Part shown: positions 46,746 to 58,273 of the stretch, piece by piece
Position numbering within the stretch: position 1 is the stretch's first letter
How the letters are laid out: every line of letters starts with the position of its first letter
From: Ipomoea triloba
Lineage: Eukaryota; Streptophyta; Magnoliopsida; Solanales; Convolvulaceae
DNA: 64,000 nt
Direction: 5' to 3'
Assembly: GCF_003576645.1 (NCBI RefSeq)
Contig: NC_044916.1
Span: 6,268,083 to 6,332,082, forward strand
Made by a program: the position numbers and the translations under genes
The notes under the pieces: model-generated
Databases searched by the model: none
What the model saw: the letters and a program-made list of their open reading frames with translations, nothing else
What the model was told of the DNA's origin: nothing

Positions 46746-47279
46746 GTGGTTATGATTCTTCTTCGCAAATCGCAAGTGGCGAAAAGGGTAAGTCGTTATT
46801 TTACCCAAAGAAGAAAAGGAATGCATAAAATATGAAACAAGTGGTGGGTGTGAAGGATTAGTATATTAAAAAAGGGAAGAAAAGAAGGCACCCTTTACTC
46901 ACCACCACATATATAAAATCATTTTAGCTTTCTGTGGTGTTGCCAAATCTAAAGATGCCATTTTTTGGATTAAAATATTATATTAAAGATATAACGATTC
47001 AAACTTGGGGTGATGAATGTTCATTTTGGCTCAAATGAGCACTGTTCCCCTTGTTTTGTGGAAAGCATATATAGGGAGTTATCCAAGATAATGCATGGAA
47101 AGATTTCCCTCATATTTCCAAAGATATTGAACCAAACAAAAGTATTATATATGGCCACAATCATCAAGTTTTTTTTTCTTTTTAATTCTTTATTTAGTAA
47201 AATGATAGGTGTTTCAAATTTTGTCATCAAATAAATATTTTTGGATATTTATTTGTTTAATTGATTTGTTTAATGCTTT

Positions 47280-47760
47280 TGGTATTGATAGAGGAATTGA
47301 GCACGAGTAAATGATTGAAATCCAATAGCAGATATTAGGGGTAGAAGGTTAGACTAGGGCCTTGGGAAGCATGTTAGGCATAAAGAGTAGTCAAGGAGGG
47401 GTGTAGGTTGAGCGGCTAAGAAGGTTAATGATATGAATTAGGTAAAGGTGGAAAGTTTGAGGGGCTAAGGAGCAAATTAAAGTCTTTTAAGGATTGAAGA
47501 GATGGGGTGCAAAGTGATAAAAGGTAAAGAGTTTAGCGATTAAGGACTAAAGTTTTGAAGGGTTCGAAAGATAGGGATCAAAATGAAAAAAAGAAAACAA
47601 AAAAAAAAGGTTGAAAGTTAAGGGGGTTGGAGTGCAAAGACTAAGGGAGTTTAAATTGTGAAGGGGGAAAAACTAAAAGGTTTGGACAAGAAAGACACGA
47701 AGCTCACAGGACGAATGTACAAAGTTGAAAGGGAAGACAAAACCTAGGGTCGAAGGGAGT
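47280..47760. other. Purine-rich spacer
   Basis: About 480 bases with strong purine bias on the plus strand, with recurring phrases such as TTAAGGGGGTTGG, GTGCAAAG and CTAAGGA. It looks like a decayed short-period repeat. No gene is visible. Confidence 0.45.
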
Positions 47761-47807
47761 GGGGGCCTTATGCCTTGTGTAATGAACCTTGAACCATGCA
47801 ATCGCCC

Positions 47808-48131
47808 TAAGGGCACCCTTATCAACAATTATTTGGTGGGATATTGCAGAAAAAGTGCCACATGGGAAGAGAGAAGGGAGGAGAGAGGAGGAGAAAGCTT
47901 CTACAAGTTCATGGGTTATTTTAGAAAATGGGGTCCACATGTTATTAAAATTTTGTGCGTGGAACGCACTAATGCGCCCGCGTGTTAGGCGCGCCTGACA
48001 TTTGATTATTTTTTTATTTTTTTAAACCAGATTTGTTTTTTTTTCATCCCCTCTCATTTTCTCTTTCCTAATCACACTTACAAAAACTCCTCAATAACCT
48101 CGAAAAAACTCCATTGATAAGGATGCTCTAA
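47808..48131. mobile_element. Tourist-like MITE, TAA duplication
   Basis: The element occupies 47811-48128. The left end GGGCACCCTTATCAA is matched inversely by the right end TTGATAAGGATGCTC. TAA is on both sides (47808-47810 and 48129-48131). The interior has GGCGCGCCTGACA and a T-rich tract followed by TTTCTCTTTCCTAATCACAC, shared with the elements at 51.3 and 55.8 kb. A 3-bp TAA/TTA duplication with GAGCATCC-type ends fits PIF/Harbinger. Confidence 0.75.
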
Positions 48132-48379
48132 GGCCACTCTTTAGTTACACACGTTGAGTGCTTTGAGTTTCGCAAGTCGCTCTATCAGTTCCCAAGTTCT
48201 TACCCCTTGCATTTACATTCTGCGCGTAAGAGTCTTTATCACATCTGAAAGGTTAAGGTCTCACAACGATCACCTAAATTGTTTGTGGAGTTCGAACCCC
48301 CACATTGCTATTGGAGCAAGGCTTTAGGATAATCAATTAAACCAATTGAACTAGCCCTACGAGACTTTCGATGTTTCTT

Positions 48380-48430
48380 TTTTTTTTTTTTTTTTTTTTT
48401 TNTTTTTTTTTTTTTTTTTTTTTTTTTTTT
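48380..48430. repeat. T homopolymer with one ambiguous base
   Basis: About 50 T residues with N at 48402; its length is probably unreliable in the assembly. A second T-rich run lies at 48480-48515. Confidence 0.9.
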
Positions 48431-49070
48431 GGGTGAGCAACCAACTCTCTCATGTTATAAATAGAAGGTTGCCATAAGGTTTTTTGTTTTTTTGTTTTTT
48501 GTTTTTTTTTTTTTAAGTACTGCCATAAGTCAGACATCATCATTTTAAACATCAGTGGAGACTTTTCTTTGCCTCAAACATTTCCCCTTCCATATTTGAG
48601 CACTGTAATAGGCTAATAGCCGCCCCTATGGGCTTGAACTTTGTCCGCATATTTAATATTATGGAGTATTTATTATGGGGCCAAAATGACACCAAAATTA
48701 CATAGGTGGGCTCATATCAATACTAATTAAACACCAAAGCAGGTCATCGATTAAAAAAAGTGACATAACAACCTAAAACACATCAAATATACATATAATC
48801 ATTTAACAAAATCTATTACTTGAAGTCCTCATATCACTACCTTGATCCAAAATAGATTCGAAGTGACATTGACTCGAACATATAATTTAAGGTCTAATTT
48901 AACCATTTTTGCCAATCTCAAGGACAAAAGCGCAATTAAGTCTACATAAATAAATAAAAAGTACATTTTTAATATATGAAAAATACATTATTTGTATACA
49001 TAAAGTACATTATTGAAAGTACATGATTTTTATATATTACGGAGTATCAGATAATTACTTTTAGTATATT

Positions 49071-49260
49071 AAAAATGTATACTATAACCCAATGGGGTAG
49101 CTCAAGTGACAACTGAGCTCTCTTTGTGGGGAAGAATTTCAGGAGAACACGGGTTCGATTCCCACAAGCGACGATTCCCCTTGGGCCAGCAAACGTGGGT
49201 GGACTCGGACCATTAAAAGGACGGAGAAAGACCCTGTAAATTTACCCAAAAAAATGTATA
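49071..49260 (+). mobile_element. tRNA-derived SINE with 11-bp target-site duplication
   Basis: AAAAATGTATA occurs at 49071-49081 and 49250-49260. The insert starts with GGGGTAGCTCAAGTGAC (box A type), has a perfect box B (GGGTTCGATTCCCAC) and ends CCTGTAAATTTACCCAAA. It belongs to the same family as the copy at 27375. Confidence 0.8.
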
Positions 49261-49359
49261 TTGGTACATGTTCACACAATAATTTGCCGAAATTATAACA
49301 AATTTTGTACACTAATGTTCATCAAGTTTGAAATAAATATTTTATTTCAAAGTGCTTAC

Positions 49360-50594
49360 AACATGTTTGGTTCACGGAATAAATTTGGAGGGAATAAGAA
49401 TGTTATTCCATAGGGAATGGAATAGGTAAGGAATAGAACTTATACAATGTGTCAAACCGTAGTGTTATTAATAAGGTTTAGAACCGGATACAAGGATGAG
49501 TAATCGATCAGTTCTAGGACTTAGCTCAGGTGATCGACAGTGGGCCTATAAAGCTCCGAGCTAATTGGTTGTCATTTAGTTACAATCTAAAAGTCCCCTC
49601 TCTCATCAATAAATGCGTTATTTATAGATGAAGGAAAAGACAAGTTTCGCCCCCTCGGCATGATAAGCACGTGGGTTTTCCTGCGTTATTTGAGGAAGTT
49701 GGTTTGAGACGAGTGTTTCTCCTTATTTCAAGGAGTTTTTCTGCAACAAATGATCAGATATTCAAGAGTCCTAATATTACTATAAAATGTGATGTGATTA
49801 TCCTAAGCAGAATAGAAGCTCTACAACCATTCTTCCTACAAATTCTAATATGATTAAATCTCTTGTAGCGTAGTAGCAGTTTATATTTCAATTTCTGGTC
49901 AGTGTTCGTAGGTACGACGAGTTCCGGTGGTAGCGTGGAAATTTCTAGGTTGAATGCTTCAATTCCGATTGGTGGCTTCAGAAAATTGTTTGGCTCAGCA
50001 ACAAGTACATTGGGCAATGTAATTCTTTTGTTAGCAGCAATGAATTTATTCGACAGTAACATTTTGGCATAAGCAATTCTTTTTCTTCTTTTTCCTTTTT
50101 ATGGTTTGCTGCAATCATAAGTACCATTATTGATGTGCATGTTTAGAAAAGGAAATTAATTTATGAGTGTATTCTTTATTGTTGGATCAATTTACTGTAT
50201 GATAATCCCTTGAAAAATGGTGTTGTGTGAACCGATTGCTGCAAATTTCATGATACACTGCTTAGTTTTATTTGCCCACGAACATCGATAAATTATTTAT
50301 TATGAATATACAAAAATTAAACGTCATATACATTTACCACAGAAACAATATATAAAAATAAATTTGATTTAGAGTGTTGTGATCTAAACATATTTTGAGT
50401 TTAATTAAGGGTAAAGTAGTAAATAAGAAAATTGTCGCTCAGGAATATGTTGATACCAAGAGGGGTCTAGTAATAGCTATTATTTCCAAGAACATTGTTC
50501 CTGTCAATAAAAAACATTACTAAACAAAGAAATATGCATATTATCGAAAATGCTAGGACATTTTAGGCTTATTCCGCAAACCAAACATGCTGTT
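49360..50594. mobile_element. 1.2-kb element with inverted TGTTTGGTT ends
   Basis: The left end ACATGTTTGGTTCACGGAAT and the right end ATTCCGCAAACCAAACATGC are inverted relative to each other. GGAATAGG-type subterminal repeats adjoin the left end. The open frame on the minus strand at 49754-50062 has no recognised domain. The middle (about 49450-50430) may itself be an insertion. Confidence 0.55.
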
Positions 50595-51301
50595 AATGTT
50601 TTCATGTCCCTTGGTGCATATAATAAGCTCTACAAAGATAGCCATATATAACAAATCAGAATTTGCTTGTACTACAAAGAGTGAGATAATACATATTACC
50701 AATAGTTCAAATGTGAGAGATATCATAGAATAATCTTAGAATTTCCTAATAATCTCTACAACAGGCCAACAAATGTCCCAACGGATCATCCCTTAGAACA
50801 ACCTCTATACACCCTCCTCTTCTTTCCTTCTTTTGTTTCTTTAATGTTCTTCAAATAGTAACTCTCATTTTACAAAAGAATCAGCGCTAACTATAAGTTT
50901 CTGTGGTGACCTCTCTTCCACGCACCGAGTCGGTTTGACATGACATGAATTCAACGACCATAAACAAATAATGAAATGTGAAACTAGCAAACTCGCTAGA
51001 GTGCTAGCGAACAGAGCTTTTGACAAACGGTTTTTAATAATAATCTAAAACTTAATTGGCGGTTTGGTTTCGACTCGATTCAAATAACACAAACCAAAAT
51101 GCACGCCTTAATTTGGATGATGTAAATCTTGTAACTTAATAGCTCAATAGGCATGATCAAATGTTGATGTGTACAAAGAATTTATTTATTTTAAGTATAA
51201 TTTTTATATTGTTATTGTCAAGTTTCGAACCTTGTGATTCTTTGTGATTGAATGATTTTGAATACTTTCTTCTTCTTCATGATAGGTTTGACCGTTTGAT
51301 C

Positions 51302-51614
51302 TTAGAGCATTCTTATTAGTGGGGATAATTCGCAGTTATTGAGGAGTTTTTGTAAGTGTGATTAGGAAAGAGAAAGTGGGATGAGAGGAAAAAAAAAATT
51401 TGATTTAAAAAATAAAAAATAGCATTGTCAGCCTGACGCGCCAGCTGGGCGCATAAAGTGACAGCCACGTCACTTGTGGTGTTAATTAGAGTGGGTCCCA
51501 CTCCTCTACATTATCTCTTCATTTGTAAGAGTAACTCCTTCCTTCTCTCTCCCTCACCTCACTCCTCAATGTGGCATATTATCTCCTCAATATGCACCAA
51601 TGTAGATGCTCTTA
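51302..51614. mobile_element. Tourist-like MITE, TTA duplication
   Basis: The element occupies 51305-51611 (307 bp). GAGCATTCTTATTAGTG at the left matches inverted CACCAATGTAGATGCTC at the right. TTA occurs on both sides (51302-51304 and 51612-51614). The core TGACGCGCCAGCTGGGCGC and flank GTGTGATTAGGAAAGAG are the inverse of the 47.8-kb copy, so it inserted in the opposite orientation. Confidence 0.82.
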
Positions 51615-51619
51615 TCATA

Positions 51620-53700
51620 ATTCTCATTATTCAAAAATAGGCGGAAAAAAGTAACAACACGGCCCATGAGCCGCCATATGGTCATTATTGCTGCAAAACA
51701 GGCTGTGCCTACACAGCCCACGACAGGTCGCCCTGAGCAGCCCCACCCATTTTCGTCTGCAAACTGCTAAACTCCGAACGAGTGCGCCAACTGTAATTAG
51801 CTTAAACTCAGGGGTAGCTTTTGAAATTCCCAGAAATACTCAACTCTCATTTGCAGATTTTTCTTGTTAAGCAAAGGCCGAATGTTTCTTTGGTTGCACA
51901 TGCGCTTATGCTTTTGGTTTTTTATTTAGGTTTCTTCATAGCCAATAAAGGTTTGAATTCCTACCCTGGTTACTTTTCTCTTTTGCATTTCTATATTTCT
52001 CTATGAATTACTCATGAGCTGCTGAAGATTTAAAATTGATTTAATTTCTCCTCTTTGGTTATACAATTGATTCCTCCTGATAAGCTACCACAAATATAAT
52101 TGGGGAATCTCATTTTTGAATTCTAGGGAGAGATTTTGGAGTAACACAAATTATTCATCTTCACGCTTGCCCAGAAAGGTTATGGCTTGTGGGGAGAATG
52201 ACTGCCAGCTACATTCTCCTTGCTTTTCTGTTCTTACTCATTTAGTTTTGAACCAATCAGACATATAGAAAATTTTCATATTCCCCTTGTGATCTTTAAA
52301 CCCATATTCTGAGGCTATGTTTCCTCTAACTAGTGGTGGGTAACATGGGTCCATATCTTCTTTTTAGCTTTGGCTCCTTTCTGTGTCTTGAAACTTACTT
52401 TTCCTTGTCTAAAGCTTTGCAGATGCTCCTTAAGGGTGTGAAATCATAAGGGAACATGTTCCTATTGCAAATCTCTTCACATGTTTATGTTCAATGATGT
52501 TTACTCGTACGATTTTACCCCCAAGGACCCATTGAGTTTTGATCTGTATGGGATAAGTTGATGGGAAAAACTAACTGGACGGACAGGCAGCCTGTTTCTG
52601 GACTGTGATTTAGTTGATAGGGTCAAGATGGTAAAATTGATTTAGTTGTCCGCTCGAGGAATGATTCATTTTTAACATGTTTTTTTACTCAAAGGTTTAA
52701 TACATGTTAGAGTTTTCAGATTGGATTGTTGTAGATATGAGTTTAGACCTAAATGATCAACAGGGCATGTGGTTTAACCTATACGTGCCATTGACAAAGA
52801 ACACTACTAATGTTAGAAGTCATTTGGACATTTTTATTCACACAGATGATTGTAGGCAGCATGTTCTTATCATTATCTGTATGGACATTTTCATGGTAAA
52901 TGAGCTGTGTTGGTAACTTATAGGTATGATTTTATGTTTCTCAATTATTGGACAGTGTTCGGTCACATATTGAACTTATTCTGAACCTGATGAAAACGAC
53001 TTATAAACAATAAGCTTATTTCAAGAAGCTATTAGAATTTATCGGTATCCATTATATATTTTCTGCTACCATGAAGTTATTTTTGCCAGTTGGAAAATCT
53101 ACACTCTGGAAATGGTTTACCTTGATTTCTTGCCTACTTGAGTCCTCTCTCGCAGTTCATTGAGTTTCTATACAATTCTTCAGTCTGTGGTCATTGTGTC
53201 CAAATTTTTGCAGGCATATCATATAGAGATCTACTGGGGCAAAGAGCTAACATGGCCACTCTAAGAAGTCCACTACCATCACCACCACCTCTTTTTTGGC
53301 CCCATTTGGGGCGGCTCTGATCTTGGCCCCTCCCAAGGGCATTGCTGGTCCGAAAACAACCTTCAGATTCTGTATTGTAGTTGACACATTTTGTACCTAC
53401 AATTGAAAGTTTGTGCCTATAGTTATCATATTATGTGTCAGCAATTATCAAATTATTTGTTTACATGTACATTTAACTGTAGGTACAGAATGTGTTAACT
53501 AAAGACATAATGTAATATAAACCCTGGTCCATTGTATAACAATTGAAGAACTGGAGAGGTGATGAAAGCAACTGAGATCTGGTTCAAGGCATCATTTTGA
53601 TATTTGTTTTCTTCTATGCCAAGGGAAGTAGTTTGTTTTCCCATATAGATGAGCAAGGATGGGACAATTGTGGTAGGTGGTTCAATTCTTATAAAGGAAA
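51620..53700. other. Less AT-rich spacer, possible unannotated transcript
   Basis: Composition is closer to genic UTR or intron sequence than to the surrounding spacers, with pieces such as CTCTCGCAGTTCATTG and TTTTTGCAGGCATATC resembling splice acceptors. The frame at 53138-53320 ends in a Pro-rich stretch (LRSPLPSPPPLFWPHLGRL) that I do not recognise. I cannot assemble a convincing protein. It may be a non-coding transcript, an untranslated part of a gene, or a pseudogene. Confidence 0.25.
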
Positions 53701-53813
53701 GAAATGTTAGATTGTATATGGTAATGCTATCTTGAAATGAATATAAATTTGTTCACTTTGTATACATAGCAATGCCATTGATTCCATGTGTTTTCCCTGC
53801 ACAACATTGTGAA

Positions 53814-54131
53814 ATATATATATATATATATATATATTTCTATTCAAATGTGGTCGCGCATTCCCGTGCGGTTTACACCACTCAATGTTAAGAAATGCAC
53901 TACTTAATGTTAAAAAACGCACCACACCACAATGAAAATGCATACAAACACCTCATAACTCCTTTTGAATACTGTGTGGTGTTTTTTTTTTTATACCTAA
54001 TGGTGTGTTTTTTGGTGATGTGTACCTAATAGTGCATATTTGTGTGGTGCATTTCTTAACATTGAGTGGTGTAAACAGTACGGGAAGACGCGGCCACCTA
54101 AACTCTACTATATATATATATATATATATAA
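53814..54131. mobile_element. Foldback MITE inside a TA microsatellite
   Basis: Arms at about 53850-53900 and 54047-54097 are inverted copies sharing TTTACACCACTCAATGTTAA and GAAATGCAC, with TGGTCGCGCATTCCCG opposite CGGGAAGACGCGGCCA. (TA)n runs flank it on both sides (53814-53836 and 54108-54130), which suggests insertion into, or amplification of, TA repeats. The core contains a second, diverged inverted pair of the same GCAC(T/C)AC-type unit. Confidence 0.8.
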
Positions 54132-54612
54132 AGATGTCTACCAACAGGTTGTTGAATTACATAGATTAAAAAGAAAAATAGAAAACATATTTCTTTAGCA
54201 TTGTTTTTCATTTTCTTTCAATTTGAAATATATATTTTCTATTTTTTCAACTTAATAACAAAATTTAGAAAGCATTTTTTTCTTGTTTTTCAAATACAAA
54301 AATATACGTAATTTTATCTAAAGTAGGTTTATTGGTGAAAAAATTCAAACATTTATAATTTGTAACAATTATATCAAAATGTTTAAAACTTTAGTGGAAA
54401 ATCCCAAAGATTTGTGTTTTGGAAAAATTATAATATCTAACTCTAAAAATAATTTGATACTTTAGATTTATGTATTAAATAGAGACTATAATATTTAAAC
54501 ATACTTAAATATTTGTAAAATGTTATTTATAGAGTTTAACAGTAAATATTTTGATACATACTATTTAAAAAAAAATGATGTTATGTTATAATTTTTAATA
54601 TGATTTGCACAA

Positions 54613-54675
54613 GCCAAAGACCTTGTGGTCAAGTGGCATCTGGTGTCCCGATTAACACTCCCACATGAATGATAA
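54613..54675 (+). mobile_element. SINE 5' fragment, CCTTGTGGTC family
   Basis: AAAGACCTTGTGGTCAAGTG and GTGTCCCGATTAACACTCCC match the 5' part of the copies at 9915 and 33871. The 3' half is missing. Confidence 0.7.
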
Positions 54676-54679
54676 TTTA

Positions 54680-55780
54680 TAAAATGCAAATGTTTGATAT
54701 TAATTTATTAAATTTTAATTATTTTAATATGATTGATATTGATGGGATCATGGGATCTCAAGACCTATTTTATTGAGAAAGTCTTGTCTCAAAAAATGGG
54801 AAAGTCATTTTTCAAAAAATCATCTCTATATTTCATTGACTGCACTCATATTTTTTATTGACTTTCATTTTTCTCATGTAACTAAACACTGAAAATTCGA
54901 AAAATAATTTTCAGACATTATTTTTTCAGGTTTTCAAACACACCCCTACTGAAAAATAAAAGAGAAAATTATGAAAAAGATAACAAAAAATGGATTAAAC
55001 GCGTCGGCAATCTTGAGGTGGATTTGACGTGCAATTTAAGAATCACATAAATTTCTTCACATCATCATCATCATTTAAGAATCACATAAATTTCTTCACA
55101 ACATCATTATTATTTAAGTATTATTTAAGTTTTAATTGTAGGCCCCAAATATTTGGATGTCAGTGTATTTTTTAGTTCTGGATAAGTGAACCTCGCTCGC
55201 ATAGACAACTCAGTTGATTACATTGGTGAAGTTTGAGAAGACAAACAACTTCTCTAATTTACATCTTTCCATATACACTGTCGGAGTGTGGGGAACCCTC
55301 AGAGTTGGGGATTTAACCTTTTGGAAAAAAAACTTTGAATCTCACTTCTTATAATTGTTAGCCAAAAAAAAGACTTACAAACTTATTTTGAGTTGATTAA
55401 TTGTGTTTTGTCCTCAAAACAACATCATTAGTTGAATTAATTTCATCTTACATGGGCAAAAGTTACTTATCAATAAATAAAGACTTAAGCAAATAAAATT
55501 GATATGAGTAATAATTTAAAACTTGTATTTTTTAATTTTTTGGTAAATAAAATTTGTATTTTATGTACTATTTGTTGTTAAATGCTTATTATGACTCCAT
55601 TATAAATTAATTGATGTGCAAATGTGCAATACGTTATTAACGAGCAAAAACAAGATTAATTATAATATTATTCCTATATATGTTAAACCTCACTTCAATG
55701 CTCTAAAATAATTGAAATATATACCTATACAGTCAAAAGACATTTGCAATGATAAATACTGAGCATATACTGAGCATATA
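54680..55780. other. AT-rich spacer with a possible decayed SINE
   Basis: CGCATAGACAACTCAGTTGATTACATTGG (about 55197-55225, shown here only by position and start) resembles a tRNA-derived repeat of the 27.4/49.1-kb type, with TTGGGGATTTAACC about 90 bases later. A short direct repeat (AAGAATCACATAAATTTCTT) occurs at about 55037 and 55077. No gene is visible. Confidence 0.35.
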
Positions 55781-56090
55781 CATCAATGGAGATTTGATTG
55801 TTTTTAGAAGAGTGATACGTGATGTGGAGGTGAGAGAAAAAAAGGGATCTCCTGCAAAGCAAGTTATAGAACAGTAACATAATTTTTTTTTACTATCTAT
55901 TGTGCACGTTTCGCACACAGCAGGTGTGTGCAGTGCACGCGCGCGTTAGGCGCGCCTGACAGAGCTCTAATTTTTTTTTTAAAATCAATTTTGTTTTTTT
56001 TTTCATATCTTCCAATTTTCTCTTTCCTAATCAAATTTAAAAAAACTTCTAAAAAACCGTGAATAAACTCCCTTGATAAGGATGCCCAAT
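55780..56090. mobile_element. Tourist-like MITE, degenerate copy
   Basis: The right half (GGCGCGCCTGACAGAGC, T-rich tract, TTTTCTCTTTCCTAATCA, then CCCTTGATAAGGATGCCC) matches the 47.8-kb element in the same orientation. The left end is too diverged to place. Confidence 0.55.
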
Positions 56091-56139
56091 ACTCCGATAC
56101 TATATACCGACGGAATATAAAATAACTTTATATATTAAG

Positions 56140-56490
56140 GCCGTCCCCAATAGTGGGTTTGGGCACAAATTCTAAGAAATAAAAGTTGATTCATTGTTTT
56201 GTTAACTAATGGGATGAAGAAAAATTAGTGATATATTTCTCCTACAAAGAAGGGATTTTGTAAGCTCATATAGGACCCACTGAAATGGAAAACAGCTGCT
56301 CCCCATGTGCGTGGGGTGCAGATTCGCGCCCAGACTGCATGCGTCCGCCTGGCGCGTAATATTAATTTTTTTTTTTTGGGGTCAGATTTTGTTTTGTAAT
56401 TTTTTTTTCCTTTTTTTTTTCTTCCACCTCATTTTTTCTTTCCTAATGACACTTACAAAATCTACACCAAAATTCTAACTATTGGAGAAG
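56140..56490. mobile_element. Tourist-related MITE with AGGCC ends
   Basis: The left end AAGGCCGTCCCCAATAGTGG and the right end CTATTGGAGAAGGCCTT are inverted copies. The interior has a GCGTCCGCCTGGCGCG core and a T-rich tract followed by TTTTTTCTTTCCTAATGACA, similar to the other three copies. The exact target duplication is ambiguous. Confidence 0.6.
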
Positions 56491-56874
56491 GCCTTATAGC
56501 TTTAAAATTTAAAAATCAAAATAGAACCTTAACATCTGAAGTACTCTATAGAGTTGTGTATGCACCCAGCGTTTATTTTTATTTTTTAAAAATAAATACT
56601 TCTAAGCTATTGTCCTATCGGCATTCTTGATTTTAAATTGATATGCTATGAATAATTTAAACTGATTTATCTTATTGTAATCCTTTGTCGGTTAAAATCA
56701 CAAGACTGAGTTTACTCTATACTTACTCTTAAGTAGTGATTACGTGTTTCTCTCATCACCCAAAAAAAATCTAAAACTGCTCACAATATGGATTTTGGTA
56801 ATTTTCTAGTAGTGTATAATGGGTTTGAGGATATGTAAATGTTTTTGAGTTTGGATAAATTTTGATAAATCTAA

Positions 56875-57335
56875 TGGTGTGTTTGGTTCATGGGTTTATA
56901 CATCAGAAATGAAAATCAAAATCATAATTAGTGTTTGGTTGACAATTTTTTAAAACGCAACTATAGGATTTGACTACCCCTTCAATTAAAAATCGCATTC
57001 CCTAATTAAAATGGATATCATTCCATCTTATTGGTAATTTGATTTTCAAGTTCAGATTAGTGCTTTTAGATAATTTTTTTGTTCATATTAGTGGTTTGAA
57101 TGTCATAATATTATGATCAATTGCCTTAATTTTTTGTTGTTGTATTTGTAAAACCGTTATTCTCATTATAAGGTTATACACAACGAAATATCAATATTGG
57201 TAATCATTCTAATTATACTATACTACCAAACATGCAAAATACTTTCATCAAAGCCTATTATCATTATTAAGTACGGAGTATTTGATTTCATTCCGATTCC
57301 GATTTTAATTTCTTTATGCGAACCAAACACACTCT
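56875..57335. mobile_element. MITE with inverted GTGTGTTTGGTTC ends
   Basis: The left end GGTGTGTTTGGTTCATGG and the right end GCGAACCAAACACACTC are inverted copies about 450 bp apart. The interior matches the element at 32075-32513 and has no coding content. One TACGGAGTA 9-mer at 57272 lies inside it. Confidence 0.65.
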
Positions 57336-57599
57336 AATTGTATTGAAATATGACTAAATGAATTGTTGCAGGCTTGTCCCTTGATGTGTTCAAAAGTATT
57401 TAAAAAAAATCATTGAAAGAGGTAGTCGAACAAATATCAAAGAATTTCTATAGAAATTTTTTTAGTGAGATTTAATTTTTTTTGTTTGATATAATATGAT
57501 TTATCTCTCTAATATAATTTGTCGGGTGATATTTTCATTCGCGCAAGGACAAATGGAGAAATATGTAATAAACTTGTAATGTTAATCCACACTTCCCCT

Positions 57600-58273
57600 T
57601 TGGCTTTGTACGAAAACGTTAAAATCTGAAACGGTAAGATGGACCCCACCTTCACCAACACATCTTGAAACTCCCAAGAAAAGAACAACACCACACTACT
57701 GTTTTTACTCTCCCAAATTGTAAATTGCAAATTGCAAAGAAAACTCTCTTTCTATGAATTCCTCTCAGATTCTTCGCCAATTCACTTGCAGAGATTTGGG
57801 GTTTTGGATCTGAGGGTTTTCTTGAGTTAGTCACGAAAAGAAAGGCATTTCTTTGGCTCTCTCTTTGCACCCTCTTTGTGCTTTGTTTCCAGATCGTTCT
57901 TGGAAGTTAACTTGTGAGCTTCTAAGTTCATATCCTCGTAGCTGAGAGGGACTATCATGTTGATTATCTGTCGTTTCCGAGAGTTTGGCTCTTCCTCTTC
58001 AGCTACTTATGGCATCGGGGCTTAATTGTAGCCTTGTAGGTAAATATCTTGTTTGAAAGAGAACTTTAGGGTTTGGTTTTGGAATTCGATCGTGTTTTTC
58101 TATGAAATGTGTTTTGGAAGTTGAGATTGAAGGCGTGATTAGTACGTAGTTGAGTGTTGCGTTTGATCAATTACTCATTTGGGGGTTTTCAAGGGAGCAC
58201 TGGATTTGAAAGGATTATAGTTTTTCACGGTTAAAAATTGAAGCTTTGTTGGGGTAAATTAAAGGAGATATCC
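57600..58273 (+). promoter_or_regulatory. 5' region and leader intron of the small membrane-protein gene
   Basis: Composition changes from AT-rich to genic at about 57600. A leader exon probably ends at CTTGTAG|GTAAATATC (about 58039). The acceptor before the ATG is not certain (candidate AGG at about 58210-58265). The long minus-strand open frames at 57509-57870 are antisense by-products. Confidence 0.4.

Noticed and set aside
49086..49170. Possible tRNA gene
   Set aside because: Box A and box B are present, but target duplications and a non-tRNA tail identify a SINE.
57509..57870. Minus-strand frames upstream of the small membrane-protein gene
   Set aside because: They are antisense to a probable 5' leader, with no domain, and two overlapping frames share the same sequence shifted.
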